NCBI GenBank assembly: GCA_002428365.1
Contig: DIVW01000011.1
Coordinates: forward strand, 70,543-134,542
Direction of reading: 5' to 3'
Length of the DNA: 64,000 bases
Origin: Propionibacteriaceae bacterium UBA6122
GTDB taxonomy: Bacteria > Actinomycetota > Actinomycetes > Propionibacteriales > Propionibacteriaceae
Positions 58,511 through 64,000 of the stretch are shown one piece after another. How positions within the stretch are numbered: position 1 is the stretch's first letter; each line of letters begins with the position of its first letter. The notes under the pieces are model-generated. The model ran no database searches and was not told the origin of the DNA. It was given only the letters and a program-made list of their open reading frames with translations. The position numbers were made by a program, and so were the translations under genes.

Positions 58511-60015
58511 CGGCGTGCCTGAGCGTGCTTGGGGCGGTAGTGCTCGTTGCGGGCCAACATCAGGACGGCACCCAGGGCCACCAGCCCGACCCCCGCAGCC
58601 CCGAGCGGCCAGGAGGCCAGACCGGTATTGGCCAGCGTGTCGCCAGGATCGGTCTCGGTGTCATCGCTGATCGCGCAGGTGTCCAGCGGTGCCGAGATGC
58701 TGGCGTAGCTGGTGCCGTTGAGCAGGAACATCGCCGATGCGGTGGCCAATTGATTGGCTGACTTGCCGTCGAGGGTGTTGGCGAAGGCGCCATTGCTGAG
58801 TTGCTGGGTGCCCAGCCAGGTCAGCGAATCGGCCACGCTGACGCCGTGCAGCTTCAATGCCGAAGCGAGCAGTGAAGTGCTGTCGACCGGGGAGTAGTTC
58901 GCCCAGTAACCGGCGGCCTTCTTGGCCCCGGCTGCCCAGGTGGTCGCCTTGGTCACCGCGGCTGTGGTGTCGGCGGTGGGGGTGATTACCTGATCTGACA
59001 ACGCAATCAGGGCCAACGCGGTGGAGTCGGGATCGGCCGAGGTGCCGAAACCCCACGCACCGCTGGCCAGCTGCTTGCCGAGTAGGTAGTCCACCATTTT
59101 CGCGCTGGGGGCGCTGCCCGCGCGCTTGAGCCCGATCATGGCCAGCGCCTGGCCGAAGGCGAAGTCGTCGGCCGAGCCGAGTTGGCCGTCGGCTCCGGCT
59201 CCGGTGAGGATCCGGTCAGCCAGATTCACCCCCGCGAAGTTGGTCGGGTCGTCTCCGACCGCCGAGGCGAAGATGGCCAGCTTCGCGGCGGCGTAGCTGC
59301 TGGTTTTGGAGTAGTCGTCAGCCTGGCTGCGCAAGTAGTCGCGAATCGGCTTCAACTTGGTGGCATAGGTGCACTCACTGGTGGCCAGGCCCAGGCCAAC
59401 GTCCAGGGCGCTGCCGGCGGAGCCCCAACTGCTGGGGGTGCTGGCGGCCAACCACTTTCCGGCCTTGCCAGCAGCGCTGGACGGTGCCGTTGAAGCGCTG
59501 GGCGTGGCCGAAGCCGAGGCGCTGGGGCTCGGGCTCGGGCTGGTGCTGGCACTGACCGGCACTGACGTTAGCTCCGGCCCGGGCGCCGGCCAGGCTGCGG
59601 AGAAGGAGGTCAACCGGAAGCCGGAGACCTTCTTCGGGTCGGGGGTGTCCGCGCCGATACCGGCACCTGCGGCCCAGTCGCCAAGGCTGCCATCAGCCTT
59701 GATTTCGGCGCTGGCCTGATACCAGTAGTACGGATCGCCGATCGTGGGTTTGCCCTCGATTTGATCCAGGGACAGGCCCCAGGCCGAATCGCTGGTGACG
59801 GCGGTGAATCCGGCGCTTTCGAGCAGTTTCACCCCGGTGTCGTAGGTGGTGGCGCAGCCCAGGGTCGGCGCAGTGGAGTCGTCGTATTGGACGGCAACCC
59901 ACACCCCCGCGCACGATGTCGGCGCGGTTGGCGCGGCGATGGCCGGCAACGCGATTAGAGAGACGAGCGCAGCTGTAGTCCCGACAGCCAACGCCCGGAA
60001 GAAGTTTGTGGTCAT
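58507..60015 (-). CDS. sortase-anchored transcobalamin-like surface protein
   Basis: A 502-residue exported protein and first gene of the riboswitch operon. Signal peptide 1-28; DUF4430-like domain about 33-137 with C35 and C54; Ser/Pro linker 150-182; an alpha/alpha-barrel-like region 185-440 of the prenyltransferase/terpenoid-cyclase type (LLGKQLASGAWGFGTSADPD, STALALIAL; LGTQQLSNGAFA); LANTG sorting motif at 461-465, hydrophobic helix and Arg/Lys tail. Transcobalamin and intrinsic factor pair the same two domain types in the opposite order. ATG 60015 has AAAGGA upstream within a possible sequestering hairpin. Confidence 0.85.
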   Translation of the reverse strand: MTTNFFRALAVGTTAALVSLIALPAIAAPTAPTSCAGVWVAVQYDDSTAPTLGCATTYDTGVKLLESAGFTAVTSDSAWGLSLDQIEGKPTIGDPYYWYQASAEIKADGSLGDWAAGAGIGADTPDPKKVSGFRLTSFSAAWPAPGPELTSVPVSASTSPSPSPSASASATPSASTAPSSAAGKAGKWLAASTPSSWGSAGSALDVGLGLATSECTYATKLKPIRDYLRSQADDYSKTSSYAAAKLAIFASAVGDDPTNFAGVNLADRILTGAGADGQLGSADDFAFGQALAMIGLKRAGSAPSAKMVDYLLGKQLASGAWGFGTSADPDSTALALIALSDQVITPTADTTAAVTKATTWAAGAKKAAGYWANYSPVDSTSLLASALKLHGVSVADSLTWLGTQQLSNGAFANTLDGKSANQLATASAMFLLNGTSYASISAPLDTCAISDDTETDPGDTLANTGLASWPLGAAGVGLVALGAVLMLARNEHYRPKHAQARR

Positions 60016-60016
60016 T

Positions 60017-60057
60017 CCGGTCCTTTCGCGCGAGGCGCCGGACCGGTGAACTACCGG
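60017..60057 (-). promoter_or_regulatory. expression platform of the cobalamin riboswitch
   Basis: In the minus transcript, CCGGTCC (60046-60040) can pair with GGACCGG (60023-60017), hiding the AAAGGA ribosome site of the first gene. An upstream hairpin using 60053-60057 and 60043-60047 shares 60043-60046 with it, so the two are exclusive. This fits translational control. Confidence 0.6.
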
Positions 60058-60069
60058 CTCATCCCGCAT

Positions 60070-60200
60070 GCCTCGACGGTTTCATTGAGCCCAAAACCAG
60101 GCAGGCATTCCGACTTAGGCCAAGAGGCTTCACGGTTGCGGGTCAGTCCCGGATTCTCACCGGGTTCCCCTGCACAGTTTGGTGGCCACACCATATCCCA
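60070..60200 (-). ncRNA. cobalamin riboswitch
   Basis: Read on the minus strand, the conserved core is CCGGTGAGAATCCGGGACTG, then ACCCGCAACCGTGA (B12 box region), followed by AAGTCGGAATGCCTGCCTG. These match the class of B12-sensing aptamers found before uptake and synthesis genes. The 5' boundary is approximate. It lies 55 nt upstream of the first gene of the six-gene operon and faces no other gene. Confidence 0.95.
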
Positions 60201-60273
60201 CCGGGGACGGCCGCCAGCCCGCGTCCCTCAGTTCCATGGGCTGCGTCCTGCAGTTCCCTGGGCTGCGTTCGTT

Positions 60274-60468
60274 CAGTTCCCTGAGCTCGTCGAAGGGTCC
60301 TGCAGGGGCTTCGACGGGCTCAGCCAACTGGGTGCGGGCTCAGCTATCTGGGTGCGGGCTCGGCCATCTGATCTGTGTTCCTTTCAGTTCCCTGAGCTTG
60401 TCGAAGGGTCACCCACTGCAGGGGCTTCGACGGGATCAGCCAACTGGGTGCGAGCTCAGCTATCTGGG
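60274..60468. repeat. two copies of an ~80-bp repeat with CTGAGC inverted arms
   Basis: Copy 1 is 60274-60352 and copy 2 is 60385-60468. Both begin CAGTTCCCTGAGCT, continue to GTCGAAGGGTC, then GCAGGGGCTTCGACGGG, and end CTCAGCTATCTGGG. In each copy CTGAGCT(C/T)GTCGAAG is inverted later as CTTCGACGGG(C/A)TCAG. The gap 60201-60524 otherwise holds no gene. Confidence 0.85.
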
Positions 60469-60474
60469 CGGTGG

Positions 60475-60517
60475 ACGCAAACGAGGGCCAGCACCCGGTG
60501 CTGGCCCTCGTTTGCGT
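60475..60517 (-). terminator. 20-bp-stem terminator of the repeat-protein gene
   Basis: A perfect 20-bp stem, 60475-60494 with 60498-60517, and a 3-nt loop start 8 bp after the stop of the gene at 60525-60929. Arms contain ACGAGGGCCAGCAC and its complement. Strong enough to act in both directions. Confidence 0.85.
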
Positions 60518-60524
60518 TGAAGAA

Positions 60525-60929
60525 TCAGGCGGTGGGTGCCGGCGGCTCTTCGGCCGGGGTCTCGGCGGCCGGCGGCTTCGGCGCATCGCCGTCCACTAGG
60601 TCCTTGACCGCGTTGGTGGCGTCGGTGGCGATCTTCTGGGCATTCTCGGGGAACTCCTCGGCGAAGCCCTTCACTGCGTTGGTGGCGTCGGTGGCGATCT
60701 TCTGGGCGTTCTCGGGGAACTCCTCGGCGAAGCCCTTCACCGCAGTGGAGGCGTCGGTGGCGATCTTCTGGGCGTTCTCGGGCAGGTCCTCGGCGAAGTC
60801 CTTGGCCTTGGCCAGGGCATCTTCGGCTACGTCTTTGGCCTGCTCGCCGAACTCCTTGGCCTTGCCCAGCAAATCGCTGAGGAAGCCGCCTTCTTCGGGC
60901 GTGGGCTCGACGGGGGTTTCGTTGGTCAT
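60525..60929 (-). CDS. protein with three tandem 21-residue helical repeats
   Basis: A 134-residue acidic cytosolic protein. After a helical start (LSDLLGKAKEFGEQAKDVAE) come three near-identical units of the form FAEEFPENAQKIATDATNAV-K-G, then a Pro/Ala/Glu-rich tail (PKPPAAETPAEEPPAPTA). The units are encoded by nearly identical 63-bp DNA. The apolipoprotein- or LEA-like amphipathic pattern suggests membrane or partner binding, but no family is recognised. Function unknown. Confidence 0.8.
   Translation of the reverse strand: MTNETPVEPTPEEGGFLSDLLGKAKEFGEQAKDVAEDALAKAKDFAEDLPENAQKIATDASTAVKGFAEEFPENAQKIATDATNAVKGFAEEFPENAQKIATDATNAVKDLVDGDAPKPPAAETPAEEPPAPTA
60602..60795 (-). repeat. 63-bp tandem repeat within a gene
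   Basis: Three direct repeats of about 63 bp, each containing GCGTCGGTGGCGATCTTCTG and TTCTCGGGGAACTCCTCGGC (the last copy slightly diverged). They encode the 21-residue units of the gene at 60525-60929, and copy number could vary between strains. Confidence 0.85.
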
Positions 60930-60989
60930 TTTCGCTCCTTGGTCAATGGCTGCCCGGCTGCTTTGCCAACTCCGGCCAGCGGCTCCAGC

Positions 60990-61583
60990 CTAGGCGTTGG
61001 TGGTGACGGCGAACAGACGAAAACCCTTAGCACTGGTGATGCGTTCGCAGTTGAAACCGTTGGCCCGCAACCAGGTCTGCAATGAGTCCGCGCCGAGGTT
61101 TTTGCCGACCACGAGCCGGGCCACTCCACCCGGTGCCAGCCGGGGCAACCAGGTGAGCAGCAGCTCATGGAGCGCCTCCTTGCCGATCCTGATCGGCGGG
61201 TTCGACCAGATCTCGTCGTAGCGGGCTGGTTCGACCTGCTCAGGCAGCAATGGACGCACCCGCTCACCCACCCCGTTGGCCTCAGCATTGGCCGCGGTCA
61301 GCTCCAGGGCGCGGGCGTTGACGTCCACCGCGTCGACGATTGCGGTGGGGCAGGCGGTGGCCAACGCGACCGCCAGTACGCCATAGCCGCAACCCAGGTC
61401 GAGGAGTCGGGTCGCCTTGGACGGCGGGATCGACTCGCGCAGCAGCACCGCGGTGCCCAGGTCCAGGCCGTCGGCAGAGAACACCCCGGCCGCGGTGGTG
61501 AAGGTCCAATCGGTCTCCCAGAAGCGCATGCTCACCTGGCGGCGGTTCTCGGGGCCCGTTGGGGTCTCGAAGTAGTGGCTCAA
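60990..61583 (-). CDS. class I SAM-dependent methyltransferase (RsmC-like MTS domain)
   Basis: A 197-residue methyltransferase. The SAM site is LLDLGCGYGVLAVALA, the acidic loop is VDAVDVNARALELT and the catalytic motif is WSNPPIRIGK. The NPP motif and FETPTGPENRRQ start match the MTS/RsmC family of rRNA guanine-N2 methyltransferases, single-domain version. Its ATG overlaps the truA stop by 4 nt. The RNA target is unproven. Confidence 0.9.
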   Translation of the reverse strand: MSHYFETPTGPENRRQVSMRFWETDWTFTTAAGVFSADGLDLGTAVLLRESIPPSKATRLLDLGCGYGVLAVALATACPTAIVDAVDVNARALELTAANAEANGVGERVRPLLPEQVEPARYDEIWSNPPIRIGKEALHELLLTWLPRLAPGGVARLVVGKNLGADSLQTWLRANGFNCERITSAKGFRLFAVTTNA

Positions 61584-62398
61584 AGTGACCCTTCCAGTTC
61601 GCGGCGGGCGCGGGCTTGGGTTGCTCGGGCTGCGAGTTGATCATCTGCCGGGTACCCGACTTCTTCCAGCACCAGCCCGTGGGCCGGCAGCACCGGCACG
61701 TCGCTACAGCGGCTCTGGTTGTCGACCAGCCCAGCCAGCCAGGCGGGGTCGCGTCGGCCGGTGCCAACCGCGGTCAGAGCGCCGACCAGCGAGCGCACCA
61801 TCGAATGGCAGAAGGCGTCGGCCCGGACTCCGATCTCCACCCGGCCATCCGGGAGCCGCTCAGACCACAGATGCTGCAGTTGGCGGATCGTGGTGGCACC
61901 CTCCCTGGCCCGGCAGAAGGCGGCGAAATCGTGCAGCCCGAGCAGCACTTCGCCGGCCGCATTCATGGTGGCCAGATCAAGCGGGTTGCGCACCGCGACG
62001 GTGGTCAGGCGGTCCAACGGGTCGAGGACCCCGTCGGTTAGGCGGTAGGCGTAGCGCCGCCAGATAGCGGCGAAACGGGCATCGAAACCGGCCGGGGCAA
62101 CGCTCACTCGGCGCACCGCCACATCTTCGGGCAGGGCTCGGCGCAGCCGCCGATTCAGGGTGGCGATTACCTCGCTCGGTTCGGCGGCGTCCAGATCAAA
62201 GTGGGCTACCTGGCCGCGGGCGTGCACCCCGGCATCGGTGCGGCCAGCGCAGACCAGCGCTGGGGGAGCGTCCAATCGCAGCACTCGGCCGATCCAGGTC
62301 TCCAGCTCTGTTTGGACGGTGCGCAGCCCGGTTTGGGCGGCCCACCCATGGAAGGCGGTGCCGTCGTAGGAGATGTCGAGGCGGTAGCGGGTACTCAT
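61580..62398 (-). CDS. truA: tRNA pseudouridine(38-40) synthase
   Basis: A 272-residue enzyme modifying the tRNA anticodon stem. The catalytic aspartate is in CAGRTDAGVHARGQ; LDISYDGTAFHGWA and DAFCHSMVRSLVGAL are conserved. ATG 62398 overlaps the trmB stop (ATGA). In many bacteria truA follows rplQ directly; here about 12.6 kb, including an ECF transporter operon, lies between. Confidence 0.97.
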   Translation of the reverse strand: MSTRYRLDISYDGTAFHGWAAQTGLRTVQTELETWIGRVLRLDAPPALVCAGRTDAGVHARGQVAHFDLDAAEPSEVIATLNRRLRRALPEDVAVRRVSVAPAGFDARFAAIWRRYAYRLTDGVLDPLDRLTTVAVRNPLDLATMNAAGEVLLGLHDFAAFCRAREGATTIRQLQHLWSERLPDGRVEIGVRADAFCHSMVRSLVGALTAVGTGRRDPAWLAGLVDNQSRCSDVPVLPAHGLVLEEVGYPADDQLAARATQARARRELEGSL

Positions 62399-63096
62399 CG
62401 GCGCCGGTAGCTCAGGTCGTAGATGGTGCGCCCGGCATCGAGCCCGCGCTGTTCGTACTTGGTGATCGGACGCCCGGCGAACCGCGGTGCCCAGCCCTCG
62501 TGCACATTGCTTAGGCCTGGGGCGGCATCGAGTACCTCGCGCATCGCGAAAGCGTAATCGGCCCAGTCGGTGGCCAGCCGCCAAATGCCATCAGCACTCA
62601 GCCGGGAGGCGACCACCTCGGCGAACTCGGCGTTGACCAGGCGGCGTTTGTGATGGCGTGCCTTGTGCCAAGGGTCTGGGAAGAAGGTCCATAACTCCGT
62701 GATGCTGCCGGGTTCGAACACGGTGGCCACGGCTTGGGCACCGTCGGCCACTATCAGGCGCACATTGGTGACGCCGTGGCGCTCCAGCCGTCCCAGGGTG
62801 GAGGCCACCGCCGGGGTGAACACGTCGAAGGCCACCAGATTCGATTCGGGGTTTGCCTGGGCCAGTGCGGTGATGGCATGCCCGGTGCCGGAACCGATCT
62901 CGACCTTCAGCGGAGCGTCCCGACCGAAGGCCGCCGTCCAATCGATGCGGGCCTCCGGTGCCACCGAGGTGTCGCGTTGGGCTGATGGGAGTTCGAGCAC
63001 CCAGGCGTCATGGAGGGTGTCCCAGGCGCGCTGTTGGGATTGGTTCATTCGAGCTGAACGGCGGGCATAGGAGACCACGTCGCGATGAATGAACAT
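62395..63096 (-). CDS. trmB: tRNA (guanine-N7-)-methyltransferase
   Basis: A 233-residue enzyme making m7G46. The SAM motif is VEIGSGTGHAITALA, the catalytic region is FFPDPWHKARHHKRR and the C-terminal motif is PITKYEQRGLDAGR. ATG 63096 (MFIHRDVVSYARRSARMNQS) is preferred over a longer frame. It forms a tRNA/rRNA modification unit with truA and the RsmC-like gene through 4-nt overlaps. Confidence 0.96.
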   Translation of the reverse strand: MFIHRDVVSYARRSARMNQSQQRAWDTLHDAWVLELPSAQRDTSVAPEARIDWTAAFGRDAPLKVEIGSGTGHAITALAQANPESNLVAFDVFTPAVASTLGRLERHGVTNVRLIVADGAQAVATVFEPGSITELWTFFPDPWHKARHHKRRLVNAEFAEVVASRLSADGIWRLATDWADYAFAMREVLDAAPGLSNVHEGWAPRFAGRPITKYEQRGLDAGRTIYDLSYRRR

Positions 63097-63215
63097 GGCG
63101 GCAACTTTAGTGGTCGGACGCCTGGTCGAGGTGCGGGGCTGCCTCCGGCGCCAATCAGGGCCGAGTAGGGGTCGTTCGGCCTTCTCAACTGGCCAGAATC
63201 GGCGAGGATTGAGTC

Positions 63216-63626
63216 GTGAGAACACTTCTGAACTTGATCTGGCTGATCTTCGGTGGGCTGTGGCTGGCCCTTGGCTACGTGTTGGCTGGCATCGTGGCCT
63301 GCATCTTCATCATCACCATCCCCTTTGGCATCGCGTCGTTCCGGATGGCCGCGTTTGCGCTCTGGCCGTTCGGGCGCACCGTGATCAGTAAGCCGAACGC
63401 AGGGCTGGGCTCGGCGCTGGGCAACGTGATCTGGTTCATCGTGGCTGGGGTTTGGTTGGCCATCGGGCACCTGACCACCGCCTTCGCCCAGGCGATCACC
63501 ATCATCGGCATCCCGCTGGCCATCGCCAACGTCAAGATGATCCCGGTCACCTGCTTCCCGTTTGGCAAGGAAGTCATCGACGACTCCCTGCTGCTGCCGG
63601 GCACTCCGACGCTGTTCCACATCTGA
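63216..63626 (+). CDS. YccF-domain membrane protein
   Basis: A 136-residue protein starting at GTG 63216. Two copies of the YccF domain are recognisable (LLNLIWLIFGGLWLALGYVL and LGNVIWFIVAGVWLAIGHLT, each followed by IIxIPFGIA-type segments), giving four transmembrane helices. Function unknown in all species. Confidence 0.9.
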   Translation: MRTLLNLIWLIFGGLWLALGYVLAGIVACIFIITIPFGIASFRMAAFALWPFGRTVISKPNAGLGSALGNVIWFIVAGVWLAIGHLTTAFAQAITIIGIPLAIANVKMIPVTCFPFGKEVIDDSLLLPGTPTLFHI

Positions 63627-63664
63627 AACTCGCACCACCGGCACCGCAGGCCTAGGCTGTGCCG

Positions 63665-64000
63665 GTGGGCTTCAGCCTTGACCTCTTTCTCACCACGGCC
63701 GTGACACTGTTCGTCATCGTCGATCCGCCTGGACTGCTACCGGTGTTCCTCGCTCTCACTTCCAAGTTGGAGCCGAGACAGCGCAAACGGGCAGCCACGC
63801 GTGCTTCGGCGGTGGCCTTCGGAGTGATCGCGGTCTTCGCGCTGTTCGGTCGGCAGATTCTGGACTACCTCCAGGTCTCGGTGCCGGCCCTGTCAGTCTC
63901 GGGTGGGTTGCTGTTGCTCCTGGTGGCCCTGGAGCTGTTGATGGGCAAAACCGAGGACCCCACCTTGCATGACGGAGTGAACGTGGCCATCGTCCCGCTG
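63665..64000 (+). CDS. MarC-family membrane protein (C-terminus cut by window edge)
   Basis: The first 112 codons are visible from GTG 63665. TTAVTLFVIVDPPGLLPVFL, a basic loop with QRKRAATRAS and the SVSGGLLLLLVALELLMGK helix match the MarC/UPF0056 family of six-helix inner-membrane proteins with unknown transport role. The rest lies beyond the window. Confidence 0.92.
   Translation, partial: MGFSLDLFLTTAVTLFVIVDPPGLLPVFLALTSKLEPRQRKRAATRASAVAFGVIAVFALFGRQILDYLQVSVPALSVSGGLLLLLVALELLMGKTEDPTLHDGVNVAIVPL

Noticed and set aside
60274..60468. CRISPR array
   Set aside because: Only two long imperfect repeats with internal inverted arms, no regular spacers and no cas genes.
60046..60993. 315-residue plus-strand frame with repeated VASVAIFWAFSGNSSAK units
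   Set aside because: Runs through the riboswitch, the intergenic repeats and the antisense of the 63-bp repeat gene; the repeats are explained by that gene.

Overview
The window is high-GC actinobacterial chromosome (GTG starts common, many 4-nt NTGA stop/start overlaps). Gene order closely follows the mycobacterial lipA - lipB - sucB - pepB - gcvT ... trpD ... aroG - pknL - idsA2 - metF block. DUF4191, DUF3043, GuaB1, Rpf and sunset-domain proteins and the B12 riboswitch fit a member of the Propionibacteriales or a relative. The genus is inferred, not proven. No tRNA, rRNA, CRISPR array, transposase or prophage was recognised.

Layout. 1-9.8 kb: lipoate synthesis and use (lipA, lipB, two-lipoyl sucB), leucyl aminopeptidase, glycine-cleavage gcvT and a flavin dehydrogenase. 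9.8-15 kb: rhodanese and a CPxC membrane protein diverging from a shared palindrome, DUF3043 protein, glycerate-kinase-like protein, ErpA-type Fe-S protein and an AhpD-like protein. 15-21.5 kb: TRIC channel, GuaB1, receiver-like protein, trpD, a MazF-type toxin-antitoxin pair, a lone prepilin peptidase and a sunset-domain membrane protein. 21.5-29.4 kb: cyclophilin, DnaQ-UvrC fusion, lipoproteins, NlpC/P60 hydrolase, esterase and acyltransferase. 29.4-36.4 kb: aromatic-acid genes (class II DAHP synthase, an aroE-aroK fusion, aroQ), threonine aldolase and a LysR/YeiH pair. 36.4-44.5 kb: PASTA kinase, thiE, an acetyltransferase with an attenuator-like leader, polyprenyl synthase, metF and a HelD/HelR-type RNA polymerase recycling ATPase. 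45.1-49 kb: infA-rpmJ-rpsM-rpsK-rpsD-rpoA-rplQ. 49-53.4 kb: metallo-hydrolase/TetR pair, two Rpf proteins and sodA. 53.5-60.2 kb: the B12-riboswitch operon. 60.2-64 kb: repeats, a repeat protein, an rRNA-type methyltransferase, truA, trmB, yccF and marC (cut by the window end).

The most interesting locus is 53.5-60.2 kb. A cobalamin riboswitch precedes six overlapping genes. Three are exported proteins sharing a DUF4430/transcobalamin-C-like domain; the first also has an alpha/alpha-barrel-like region and an LAxTG sorting signal. The other three encode an ECF importer (EcfT, fused EcfA-EcfA, S component). I read it as a cell-surface cobamide capture-and-import system resembling animal transcobalamin/intrinsic factor in domain content, but with the domain order reversed.

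Other signals: a 60-bp nested palindrome present twice in opposite orientation, each between convergent genes; a leader ORF with competing hairpins before an acetyltransferase; inverted repeats covering the ribosome-binding site of helR; a perfect 28-bp palindrome between rpsD and rpoA; and clean operators for the rhodanese and TetR gene pairs.
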